A stretch of DNA of 64,000 bases from an uncultured Porphyromonadaceae bacterium (GTDB taxonomy: Bacteria > Bacteroidota > Bacteroidia > Bacteroidales > Muribaculaceae), in assembly GCA_902493335.1 (NCBI GenBank), contig CABUPJ010000003.1, positions 20,415-84,414 of the forward strand, in the 5' to 3' direction. Positions within the stretch are counted from its first letter, which is position 1; every line of letters begins with the position of its first letter. The notes beneath the pieces are model-generated. The model saw only the letters and a program-made list of their open reading frames with translations. It had not been told where the DNA came from and did not search any database. Shown in pieces: positions 16,539-25,223 of this stretch. A program made the translations under genes and the position numbers.

Positions 16539-18212
16539 CTATTTACTGTTACGTTTTTCTGCGTTAATTGTTGCGGTTTCAAACGCTTTCTGGTAAAAAA
16601 ATATGAAATTAGACCATGCGGCCTCGGCTGCGGTGGCTCTGGCCGCGAGGGATATCTCGGTTAAGGTCTGTGCCGGAGCGTTTACAAGATATTTTATGTC
16701 GCCGGCGATACTCGAGCATACCTGGTCGTAATTGCTGTCTGTACGTTCGACGACGGCTACGCCCGATTTGTCGAAGCCGTTGCCGAGGGTCGACATCACC
16801 CATTGGCCGAAACCTGACAGCGATGTGGTCACCGTCGGCACGCCGAATGCGACGCTTTCGAGCGGCGTGTAGCCCCATGGCTCGTAATATGAGGCGAAGA
16901 CAGTGGCGTCGAAGCCGGGAATGAGCTGATAGTATGTCATGTCGAATATGCCGTCGGAACCATTGAGATAGCAGGGCACATAAATGACGCTCACGCGCGA
17001 GTTTTTGTCGTTGGTGAAGCCTATCTGATGGATGCGGCTGATGATGGCGTCGCTGTCATAGTTGTGGAGAGTATGGGTGATGACAGGGTCGGGAAGCCGG
17101 TTTTCGGCATTGTTGAGCCCGAGGGTGAGGGCAAGGTCGGGACGGGCTTTGTCGACCCAGGCGGGAACCATGACAAATGCAAGAACCTTGCGTGTCGGGT
17201 CGAGATCGCCGAGACGGGCCACGGAGTCGAGATAGACGTCAAGGCCTTTGTTGCGGTATTCGCATCGTCCTGAGGTTGCGACAATGAATGTGTCGCTGTC
17301 GTAACAGTTGCCTGTGAGGGCTTCGGCGACCTCCAGCATGCGTTTGCGAGCGGCTTTTCGCGCTGCGGCGAATCGGGTCTTGGCAGGCACGAAACCGTCT
17401 TCGAAGCCGTTGAGAGTCACGACGTCGGGACGGCGGCCGAGGAGCTGTTCGCACTCGCGGGCTGTGACGTCGCTGACCGTAGTGAAGCAGTCGGCCTGCT
17501 GCGCGGCGGCTTTTTCGAGCGAGTGTTTCGATTCCATGTTGAGCTCGTGTGCCATCTGGTCACCGTTGTATGCGCTCAGATAGTCATAGAGAGGTTTGCC
17601 GTTGCCGCAGATGCTGCGGCCGATGCTTGTCGCATGGGTGGTGAAGATAGTGGCGACTTCGGGCTTTTTGTGCTTGATATAAAGAAGCCCCATGCCGGTT
17701 GTCCATTCGTCGTAGTGGGCGATGAATTTTGCGTCGGCCGGGGTTGTCTTCTGTGCCTGAAAGAATGAAACGAGGCTTTCGGCCACGATGCCGGCTGCAT
17801 GAGAGAACGCGCATGCCTCGTCATAATCGCCGTATGCGTGAAGCGAGTCGACGCCATAGAGACGCCACATCTCGCCGTAGAAACTGTCTTTGACGGCATA
17901 CATGCCGTCAAATTTCACCAGCACGACAATCGGTTTTCCGGGAATATCCCAGCGGCCGACGCGTATATCTACGCCTTCGGGCAGGTTTGCGTCAAGCACC
18001 CATTTCTTTAAAAGAGTTTTTGATTCAATAAAATATGGAGAGGGATTCTCGGCGCTCCAAACGTCGGGACCGATAAAAATTGTCCGGTCTTTGTATAATT
18101 TTTGAAGAGTTGCGGCTTTGGTCGAGAGTACGGTATAAATACCGCCGATTTTATTACATACTTCCCAGCTCGTTTCCAAAATTAGAGCCGGATTCAGATT
18201 GTTATTGTCCAT
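16539..18212 (-). CDS. GT3-type glycogen synthase
   Basis: 557-residue glycosyltransferase that extends alpha-1,4-glucan chains from a nucleotide-glucose donor. The signatures are those of family GT3, the animal/fungal glycogen synthase type, rather than bacterial GlgA (GT5): ETSWEVCNKIGGIYTVLSTK at residues 14-33 and YYEPWGYTPLESVAFGVPTV followed by TSLSGFG at about 441-468. GT3 members are known from Bacteroidetes. The animal enzymes use UDP-glucose, so UDP-glucose is a reasonable guess for the donor here. It is the first gene of a pair with glgP. Its promoter overlaps the stop codon of the upstream FadL gene. Confidence 0.92.
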   Translation of the reverse strand: MDNNNLNPALILETSWEVCNKIGGIYTVLSTKAATLQKLYKDRTIFIGPDVWSAENPSPYFIESKTLLKKWVLDANLPEGVDIRVGRWDIPGKPIVVLVKFDGMYAVKDSFYGEMWRLYGVDSLHAYGDYDEACAFSHAAGIVAESLVSFFQAQKTTPADAKFIAHYDEWTTGMGLLYIKHKKPEVATIFTTHATSIGRSICGNGKPLYDYLSAYNGDQMAHELNMESKHSLEKAAAQQADCFTTVSDVTARECEQLLGRRPDVVTLNGFEDGFVPAKTRFAAARKAARKRMLEVAEALTGNCYDSDTFIVATSGRCEYRNKGLDVYLDSVARLGDLDPTRKVLAFVMVPAWVDKARPDLALTLGLNNAENRLPDPVITHTLHNYDSDAIISRIHQIGFTNDKNSRVSVIYVPCYLNGSDGIFDMTYYQLIPGFDATVFASYYEPWGYTPLESVAFGVPTVTTSLSGFGQWVMSTLGNGFDKSGVAVVERTDSNYDQVCSSIAGDIKYLVNAPAQTLTEISLAARATAAEAAWSNFIFFYQKAFETATINAEKRNSK

Positions 18213-18242
18213 AAAATTGTAGTCTCGTCTTTTTCAAGGCCA

Positions 18243-18274
18243 CAAAGGTAGTTATTTTTTTTCTAATATGCAAT
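18243..18274 (-). promoter_or_regulatory. Promoter of the glycogen synthase-phosphorylase operon
   Basis: On the minus strand: ATTG (18274-18271), a 20-base spacer, then TACCTTTG (18250-18243), a full -7 match. The -33 element touches the stop codon of the FadL gene, so the glycogen genes have their own promoter. Confidence 0.6.
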
Positions 18275-19590
18275 TAGAAATGAAATGACAGACCGATAGA
18301 AGGGTTCCAGGCATGAACTTTATAGTCTGCCTCGAAGGTTGCGGTTTTACCAAGAAGCAGGTCGTCATAGCTTATCGACGCATTGTTCTCGCCGAGTCCG
18401 GCTACATAGAGAAGCGACGCGTCAATTGAGAAATTTTTAACCGGACTGAACGACAGACCGACCGACGGTTCGATTTTGGTCATGCCGGGCGTTTCGGGAT
18501 TATAGTGCTTTTTGTTGACCGGTGTTGTGTCTATCATCATGCCGGCGCGGAGGTCGAGACGGTCTGTGACGCTATACTGCGCACCGAGGTGATATGTCAT
18601 CGAATTGCGGTAGTTCTTTGTCAGATGCTGATCATAAGGCTCGAGTTTTTCGCTGAGAAAATCGATTGAAAGTTCTTTGTAGGCTTTCCAGCCGGTCAGC
18701 TGGAAATCGGCGGCAAGAAGCCATCTGTCAGTGGGTTTGAAGCTTACTCCGATATTATATACGGCAGCGCATGGCATCGAGGCCTCGAAGTTTGCCTTGT
18801 CGAGTATGTCGAGACGTTCCTGAAGGATGGAACGTGTGAAATCGCTGGCATATGACAAGGTCGCCACGCCGCGTTTGACTTTCATGTTCATTTTGCTTCT
18901 GAACGAAGCGCCGACGGTCCAGCGCGAGTTTATATCCCACATGATGCCGGCATTGACACCTACTGTCGTGGCGGCTTTGCCGTTGAGGTTGATTGATGCC
19001 GGTGTGTCGTCTGATTGTCCCGGTATGCCCATTGCGCCGAGGACGGCATTGAAACTCGATGCGGATACGAGACCTTTGTCGAGGTTGACGTTACCCCATG
19101 TCACCATGACACCGGCGCCTATAGCGAGATTTTTTATCGGTCGCCACGCCAGTGTCGGCTGCAGAGTGTATGCAGCGAGATTTACTTTCTGGTTGAGGAC
19201 TGCCCCGGGCCAGCTTACTCCCCAGTTTATGCCGCTCCCGTAAGGTGTGTAGAAACTTACGCCTACCTTGAAGTTGTCGTAGACCGACATGGCAAGATTG
19301 ATGCTCATCGGGGTTGACGGAGTGTTGTCGGTCTCAAATTTGCCTTCGGAACATGTGGCTGTCGCTTTTGCGAAAATGCCGGTGACCGATGCCTGTGCGT
19401 CTATGATGTCGTTGATATATGCGATGCCTGCCGGATTGAAAATCATGCTTTCGGCTCCGAGTTTGATGGCTGTGCCCGTATGCCCCATGCCGTTCTGTCG
19501 GGCGCTGAGTGTGTTTACCTGATAGCCTTCTGCCGATGCTGTTAAAACTGCGCTTGAAATGGCCGCCGCCATAATGAGTCTTTTAATCAT
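18274..19590 (-). CDS. OmpP1/FadL/TodX family outer-membrane transporter
   Basis: 438-residue outer-membrane beta-barrel with a signal peptide (about 1-20, ending TASAEG). Family features are the plug-like N-terminal segment QVNTLSARQNGMGHTGTAIK followed by AESMIFNPAGIAY, the mid-protein SFYTPYGSGINWG, and the C-terminal barrel strand ending in Phe (NPSIGLSFHF), which is the BAM-recognition end. Members of the family admit hydrophobic compounds, classically long-chain fatty acids; the substrate here is unknown. Monocistronic, with a good promoter. Confidence 0.93.
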   Translation of the reverse strand: MIKRLIMAAAISSAVLTASAEGYQVNTLSARQNGMGHTGTAIKLGAESMIFNPAGIAYINDIIDAQASVTGIFAKATATCSEGKFETDNTPSTPMSINLAMSVYDNFKVGVSFYTPYGSGINWGVSWPGAVLNQKVNLAAYTLQPTLAWRPIKNLAIGAGVMVTWGNVNLDKGLVSASSFNAVLGAMGIPGQSDDTPASINLNGKAATTVGVNAGIMWDINSRWTVGASFRSKMNMKVKRGVATLSYASDFTRSILQERLDILDKANFEASMPCAAVYNIGVSFKPTDRWLLAADFQLTGWKAYKELSIDFLSEKLEPYDQHLTKNYRNSMTYHLGAQYSVTDRLDLRAGMMIDTTPVNKKHYNPETPGMTKIEPSVGLSFSPVKNFSIDASLLYVAGLGENNASISYDDLLLGKTATFEADYKVHAWNPSIGLSFHF

Positions 19591-19655
19591 GTTCTATGCG
19601 TGTTATGTCGGGATGCGGGAGGGGTGTGTCCCCATCGCAGACGTTAATCAGGGCG

Positions 19656-19687
19656 CAAAGTTAAGAAAAAACATCGATAAAGGCAAA
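19656..19687 (-). promoter_or_regulatory. Promoter of the FadL-type gene
   Basis: On the minus strand: TTTG (19687-19684), 20-base spacer, TAACTTTG (19663-19656). Both elements match the Bacteroidetes consensus fully. The predicted leader is about 60 bases. Confidence 0.75.
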
Positions 19688-19756
19688 TTTGAACACTTTT
19701 GGCGAATTTTGGATAATGAATTGGGGCGATGAATTTCTGGGCGTATTTAAAGTAAA

Positions 19757-19788
19757 AGCGGTGATACACCGTGAGATGTATCACCGCT
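19757..19788 (-). terminator. Terminator of the GH10-like/phosphoesterase operon
   Basis: Perfect 12-base arms (19757-19768 and 19777-19788) with an 8-base loop. On the minus strand the stem is followed by TTTTACTTT. Confidence 0.88.
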
Positions 19789-19809
19789 GTAGGGAGACAT
19801 AAATCAGTA

Positions 19810-21633
19810 TCAGTTGCGACCGATACGGTAAATAGTGCCTTCGATGAGAGAAACATAGACGTCGCCCGTCGTGGGGTCGATGTCTATGCCGTTTATCTCG
19901 CTTACGCCCAGAGGCAGACTCCAGAGCACTTTTGGGGCCGTCGGGTCAACGGCAGTGACGATGCCGCGACGTGAACCGGCATAGACAACGCCGTCGCGTT
20001 CTGCGACGATACAGGGAGCATGGTCATAGCCGATGCCCATGTCGACAGTCCACAGTTCTTTGAAATCAGGCGTGGTGGCGTCGACGGCCACGAGTTCGCC
20101 GTCCATCGTCTTGGCATAGACGCGACTGAAATCTTCGCTGTGTCCGAGACTTTCACGATATTTGTGGGAGTTGTCGCGCCACAGCTGTCTGCCGCTTTTG
20201 CGGTCGATGGCGGTCATATAGCGGTCGGGGGCGACGACAATGACTTTGTCGTCTGTGACGACGGGCACGACATTGCCAGGGCCGAGCATGTTGGCGCTTT
20301 TACCGTTGTTCCATACCCACTTCAGTTTGCCGGTCTTGAGATCGAGATTGCGCAGATTTGTGTCCCACGCGCCGAAGATTACTTCGCCATTGTCAATGAC
20401 AGGCGCGGCCTGGCAGTAGTTGAAGAGCGAGTCATAGACCCATATCTGTTTGCCGTTTTTGGGATTTCGGCGTTCGATGCGCTTGTATCCGCCCTGGATA
20501 TACGAGCCGTCGGCGACAAGGCCGTCGGCGACATAAGGACCTTCTGACGACGGATATTTCTTGACGGTATTGCCAGAAGCGGCGTCGACGATTATGATGC
20601 CGTCGCATGCGGGAACGGCGATTTTACCGCCTGAGAGCACGACCGGACGGGCGAAGAGCGATGCGCCGGTAGCCACATTCCATTTCTGCTTTCTGCTTTT
20701 TTTGTCGACGGCTTTGGCCGCGCCGAGCGAGTTGCCGAAATAGACGTTGTTGCCGTCGATGCCGAGGCGTGTGAATATTGACGCGCTGTCTGTCCAGATT
20801 TTTTCAATAGTGAAACCTTCGGGCTGTATCAGTTCGACGGCTTCGGTATCCTTGAGGGGTTTGATTTCGGGTTTGACAGCCCATGCGAATTTGGCTTTCG
20901 GCTGTTTGCCGATTTCCTTGTTGTAGATGTGCACCCAGTCGCCGTCAATGTCCATTATGGTGTAGCCGTAGTCGCCTTTGCGCATGTCGAGCGCGCGCAC
21001 CATAGCTGCGTCTATGTCACCTCCCTTATATTGCTGCCAGGTGTGGTAGTGGCCGTTTATGTGGGCTATGACGGGGTATTTCTCGAGCACTTTCACGTAG
21101 TCGCGCCAGTTGTCGAGGTCGGGATTGATGGGATAGTGGTTGAATGACACTACCTTTTTGCCGGGTCTGACGCGCTCGTCGAGCGTGGCCTTGAGCCAAT
21201 GGAGGTCTTCCTGCTTGATGTGACCGTCGCCCATCTTCATAAACGGTCCGCAGTTGATACCGACGACGACAAGCGAGTCGACTTCGGTGATGAAACGGTC
21301 GTTGCCCCAGAGGTCGACAAAGGTCTTGGTGGCGCTTTGGCTCCAGTTGTTCTCATGATTGCCCGGCAGGATGTAGAGCGGATGTCTTATGCCGTCGAGA
21401 ATAGCCTTGACGTTTTTAAGCTGTTCGTCCGAGCCCTCGTTGGTGAGGTCTCCGTCGACGACTACCAGATCGTATTTGCCGTCATTGATTTCACTGACGG
21501 CGACGCGTAGCATCGAGTCGCATGCGTTGCCCGGAGTGACATGTATGTCGCTGAGAATGGCAAAGCGCTGTCCCGACACATTCACGGCCCCGCCAAGGAG
21601 CAGGGCCGTGAGGATAAGATTGTTGAATTTCAT
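19810..21633 (-). CDS. Secreted calcineurin-like phosphoesterase fused to a PQQ-type beta-propeller
   Basis: 607 residues with a signal peptide (about 1-20). The metallophosphoesterase domain (about 22-230) has all metal-binding motifs: SDIHVTP (DxH), VDGDLTNEG (GDxxxxG), LPGNHENN (GNHE), FNHYPINPD and INGHYHTW. From about 265 to the end, repeated segments such as VYFGNSLGAAKAVDKKSRKQ, IIVDAASGNTVKKY, GAWDTNLRNLDLKTGKLKW and AIDRKSGRQLWRD are PQQ-like beta-propeller blades, probably for binding or protein contact. The substrate is unknown. Its ATG shares one base with the stop of the upstream glycosidase-like gene (TAATG), so the two are coupled and may process the same substrate outside the inner membrane. 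Confidence 0.88.
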   Translation of the reverse strand: MKFNNLILTALLLGGAVNVSGQRFAILSDIHVTPGNACDSMLRVAVSEINDGKYDLVVVDGDLTNEGSDEQLKNVKAILDGIRHPLYILPGNHENNWSQSATKTFVDLWGNDRFITEVDSLVVVGINCGPFMKMGDGHIKQEDLHWLKATLDERVRPGKKVVSFNHYPINPDLDNWRDYVKVLEKYPVIAHINGHYHTWQQYKGGDIDAAMVRALDMRKGDYGYTIMDIDGDWVHIYNKEIGKQPKAKFAWAVKPEIKPLKDTEAVELIQPEGFTIEKIWTDSASIFTRLGIDGNNVYFGNSLGAAKAVDKKSRKQKWNVATGASLFARPVVLSGGKIAVPACDGIIIVDAASGNTVKKYPSSEGPYVADGLVADGSYIQGGYKRIERRNPKNGKQIWVYDSLFNYCQAAPVIDNGEVIFGAWDTNLRNLDLKTGKLKWVWNNGKSANMLGPGNVVPVVTDDKVIVVAPDRYMTAIDRKSGRQLWRDNSHKYRESLGHSEDFSRVYAKTMDGELVAVDATTPDFKELWTVDMGIGYDHAPCIVAERDGVVYAGSRRGIVTAVDPTAPKVLWSLPLGVSEINGIDIDPTTGDVYVSLIEGTIYRIGRN

Positions 21634-24600
21634 TATTTTACGATGACTAATTTTGATTTTCCGTCGGCGTTGACAATATAGCTGCCGGGGGTGGGTATTT
21701 CGATGATGTCACAGTCATTTGCCGTGGCGACGACAGCACCTGTCAGGTTATAGACATAGATGTTTTCGGCAACATCGCTGAGATAGACCGTACGTCCCGA
21801 TACTCGCAGTTCAAGAACGCGGTCACCGGCGGTTTCAATTTCTGTCACACCCGAGATGCCGCGGTCGACGAGACGGTAGGCCGCCAGACCATTGCCGGGG
21901 CTGTAAGTATAGATGTGGGCTGTGTTCTCAGACATGACGACTGCGTCGACAGGTGTCGAGCATGTGCCCGAACGCACATCACCGAGGCCGTTGGCCGGGA
22001 AGAGCCACAGACGCTGCATGCCGGCGTAGTTTTTCTGTTTTATCTTGACCAGAGAGAATCGGGTGTCGTTGCTGTATGGGTCGCAGTTGTAGACGGCGTA
22101 GCTGGCTGTGCCGAGCTTGAAGGTGACAGCACCGTTGTCGTCAGTGCCTGATGGAGCAAGGTCGGGAACAACGGCAAATGATCCGATGGTCGATTTTGTA
22201 TTGTCGAAGCTGTACAGTGTCCAGGCCGTGGCGTGACCGTCGGCATAGAACTGGGTGTCGCTGATGGGGAATACACGCGGAGCTATGCCGAATGTGGTGG
22301 ATGTCGTGGGATAGAACTTGGTGAAGGTCTTCATTTCAGGCGTGGCTACGACACCGTCCGAGACTTTCCAGCGGATGACGTTGGCTGTCGATGCGACGGC
22401 ACCGAATACTGTGAAATTGCCGCTGCGGACATCGCCGTAGACGCCGACATGGTCGATGCGGCCGGTAATATTGTCGTTGCCTGAGAGTGTGGCTACGTTA
22501 GTAAGAGAGCCATCGGTCAGATTGACGAGATGTAATTGAACCGGAGTCGATGCGATATTCAGAGACATGTTCGAGATCAGAATATTACCTTCGCTGTCTT
22601 TGATGACGTCGTTGCAGGGGAGATAGCTGATTTTGCCCTCTTCGCCGAGCATGATGTCACGGATGTGTTCACCGGTCTCGGCGCTGTACTCTGAGAGGTA
22701 GATGTCGGCGGTGTTTGAGGCTGTCGAGCGGCCGCTGACATAGACGCTTGTCTTTGTAGCTGCGAGACCGCGCTGCAGCGAACCGTTTTCGGCGAAAGAC
22801 ATGTTGTTCCACGGTGAATGTGCCGAACGATACCAAAGGTTCTCGAATTCGAGTTTGTTGTTGGCTGAATACGAACTGTTGTCTGTCTTGATGTAGTATC
22901 CTTTTTCGTAAGAACCTATCGACAGATTCGTGACTGTGAACGAACGGACTTCGGATGCAGTTTCTTTATAGCGTTTGCCGCCGGTGACGATTCTCCATTT
23001 GAATGTATCCTGACCGAGCACGGCAGTGCGTACGTCGATGGATGTCTGACCGGGTTCAAGCTGACGGCTGACAACCGGAGCTGAGAAATCACCCGACGCT
23101 TTGTCAATCTCGAGGCGCGATGCGATATCGTCACCGCTGATACTCCACTCGAATACGATGTCTGTATCTTCGATATCAGCCTTGTCGGCCGGTTTGCCAA
23201 GCTTGGCTGCGGGTGCGGCCTGACGGCTCGGCGAACGGAATGTCTCGGTCTCTGAGTATACGGCCAGTTTGCCCTCCTGCTGAGTTCTGACTCGCCAGTA
23301 ACAAAGGGCGTTTTCTGCCAGTTCGTCGCAGTTCATGACAGCTTCGGTCGCCGTTGTGGTACTGTTCATGACGAGGTTTCTGAATTCGCTGTCGGTCGCG
23401 ACCTGGACGGTGTATGTCGAACCGCTGATGGCGTTCCATTTCAGCGTTACGTCCCACGAAACCGTTGTGCCGCCTTTGGGCGAAACGAGGGTCGTGGCTT
23501 CTGACTTGACTCCTGAATAGTTCGCGATCGAAGGCTCTGATTCAAAGCCATATCCGTCATATACGCAGACGGCATACCAGTGCCCCGAAGTCTTGTCTGA
23601 CGGAAGTGTGAAGCTCGGGCTGTAAGTCACATCGACAAGGTAATCAGCATTGAAACCGTCGCCGTCGGCAGCTTGGGCTTCCTCAACGTTGACAGCAGAC
23701 GGAATGGCGTAGACTGTATATCTGATGATGGCTTTTTCGGCTGCCTTTGTGGCGGTCCATGTCAGTTTGCTGTCGCTGTATTTGAGATCGGCGACGGCGG
23801 GATAGTTGACACGCTGTTTCCAGTCGACGACAGGAACAAGCGCCTTGCGTGTGTAGTTGTGTGCGCTGATATAGTCTCCGAGGCCTGTGCACTGTGGCCC
23901 GTTGATAGTCTTGGTATTATAGTAGATGACACCCGGTGTATTGCCGTCGGCATACTTACGTGTGAGGTCTATCTGCGCGCTGATTTCAGCCCAGCCGGTA
24001 GCGGGGTTGCCGTTTGAAAATTCAGCAGTTTCTACTTTATATGATGCGACACTCGTGTAGTTGTGACGGTTGTAGTGTTTTGCTACTTCGCTCCACCATT
24101 TTACAAGGGGTTCGTAGGGAGCATAAGAATACGAGCGGGCCCAATAGATCTGTGGCGAGATGAAGTCGATAGTGCCGTCTTCGAGCCATTGCAACGGGTC
24201 TGAATAAATCTGGTCATACTGCCAGTCTGTCGCCTGTATGTTTGGCCTCTTAAGGCCTCTTCCTGCAGCCGAGATGTATGAAACTCCGGCCGGACCGATA
24301 CCGAATCGCATGTCGGGACGTGTTTTCTGAATCTCGTCATAAAGTTCTTTGACAAATGTGTTGACATTGTGCCGGCGCCAGTCGTAGAGTGACATACCCG
24401 GTTTGAGATCTTTCCAGAGCTGGTAGTCGTCGGCATCTTCATCTTTTGTGCCATCCACGTAGCCGGGCATACCTCCGTCAGGATAGAAATAATCATCGAA
24501 GAGCATGCCGTCAATGTTATAGTTTGTGTAGATTTCCTTGATGACGTCGAGACAATGTTTGCGGGCTTCGGGTATACCGGGATTAAAGGCTATCCATTTG

Positions 24601-25082
24601 CCTGAGGCGTTTCTGATTGTCCAGCCTTTGGCCGCCCATTCCTTGTCGAAAGAGGTGTTGTAGGGCGAGCCGGTGTTAGAGATGCGGTAGGGGTTTACCC
24701 ATGCATAACATTCTATGCCGCGCTTATGACATTCTTCGAGCGCGAATGCCAGAGGATCCCAGCCGGGATCTTTGCCTCGGGTACCGGTGAGGTCACCGCT
24801 CCAGGGCTCAAGAGTCGATTTGTAATATGCGTCTGCCCTCGGTCTTACATGCAGGCAGACAGTCGTGAAATTCTGCGCCTTCAGTTTATCGAGATAGTCG
24901 ATTAACTCTTGTTTGGCTTCCGCAGTGGTAGGCCTGCGCTTGCCGTTGTCAAGAAAGTATGGCCAGTCGATATTCATACCGGCCATCCAGGTCGACCTGA
25001 ACTCACGCTTGGGAGCCTCGGCCATAATGTCGCCTGTCGCAAGAAGAGCCGCGAGAGATGCGGCGAGTAATAATTTCTTCAT
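21633..25082 (-). CDS. Secreted GH10-like (GHL10/DUF187) glycoside hydrolase, multidomain
   Basis: 1149 residues with a signal peptide (about 1-21). The catalytic-type domain (about 27-370) is the GHL10 family: EFRSTWMAGMNIDWPYF, VCLHVRPRADAYYKS, DPLAFALEECHKRGIECYAW, WVNPYRIS, GMLFDDYFYP and SPQIYWARSY, a TIM barrel expected to act on polysaccharide or peptidoglycan-like glycans. Two fibronectin-III-like segments follow (about 420-640, with TVSWDVTLKWNAISGSTYTV), then a long beta-rich region. The last ~80 residues (LRVSGRTVYLSDVAENIYVY ... SYIVNADGKSKLVIVK) look like a type IX-style C-terminal sorting domain, but whether the organism has that secretion system cannot be seen here. First gene of a two-gene operon. 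Confidence 0.87.
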   Translation of the reverse strand: MKKLLLAASLAALLATGDIMAEAPKREFRSTWMAGMNIDWPYFLDNGKRRPTTAEAKQELIDYLDKLKAQNFTTVCLHVRPRADAYYKSTLEPWSGDLTGTRGKDPGWDPLAFALEECHKRGIECYAWVNPYRISNTGSPYNTSFDKEWAAKGWTIRNASGKWIAFNPGIPEARKHCLDVIKEIYTNYNIDGMLFDDYFYPDGGMPGYVDGTKDEDADDYQLWKDLKPGMSLYDWRRHNVNTFVKELYDEIQKTRPDMRFGIGPAGVSYISAAGRGLKRPNIQATDWQYDQIYSDPLQWLEDGTIDFISPQIYWARSYSYAPYEPLVKWWSEVAKHYNRHNYTSVASYKVETAEFSNGNPATGWAEISAQIDLTRKYADGNTPGVIYYNTKTINGPQCTGLGDYISAHNYTRKALVPVVDWKQRVNYPAVADLKYSDSKLTWTATKAAEKAIIRYTVYAIPSAVNVEEAQAADGDGFNADYLVDVTYSPSFTLPSDKTSGHWYAVCVYDGYGFESEPSIANYSGVKSEATTLVSPKGGTTVSWDVTLKWNAISGSTYTVQVATDSEFRNLVMNSTTTATEAVMNCDELAENALCYWRVRTQQEGKLAVYSETETFRSPSRQAAPAAKLGKPADKADIEDTDIVFEWSISGDDIASRLEIDKASGDFSAPVVSRQLEPGQTSIDVRTAVLGQDTFKWRIVTGGKRYKETASEVRSFTVTNLSIGSYEKGYYIKTDNSSYSANNKLEFENLWYRSAHSPWNNMSFAENGSLQRGLAATKTSVYVSGRSTASNTADIYLSEYSAETGEHIRDIMLGEEGKISYLPCNDVIKDSEGNILISNMSLNIASTPVQLHLVNLTDGSLTNVATLSGNDNITGRIDHVGVYGDVRSGNFTVFGAVASTANVIRWKVSDGVVATPEMKTFTKFYPTTSTTFGIAPRVFPISDTQFYADGHATAWTLYSFDNTKSTIGSFAVVPDLAPSGTDDNGAVTFKLGTASYAVYNCDPYSNDTRFSLVKIKQKNYAGMQRLWLFPANGLGDVRSGTCSTPVDAVVMSENTAHIYTYSPGNGLAAYRLVDRGISGVTEIETAGDRVLELRVSGRTVYLSDVAENIYVYNLTGAVVATANDCDIIEIPTPGSYIVNADGKSKLVIVK

Positions 25083-25139
25083 GTGATAATTAAGCTTTAT
25101 AGATTTAAGAAGTTCGATTATTTACGAGGATAATTTCTA

Positions 25140-25147
25140 CAAAATTA
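25140..25147 (-). promoter_or_regulatory. -7 promoter box of the GH10-like operon
   Basis: Reads TAATTTTG on the minus strand, a full match, with a predicted leader of about 50 bases. No clear -33 element. Confidence 0.5.
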
Positions 25148-25223
25148 ATTTAAATATCTATTAAAATGTGTTAATCGCCCATATGAACCGCAAGCTTTAA
25201 CTTTTTTTATGGAGTTTTTGCCG

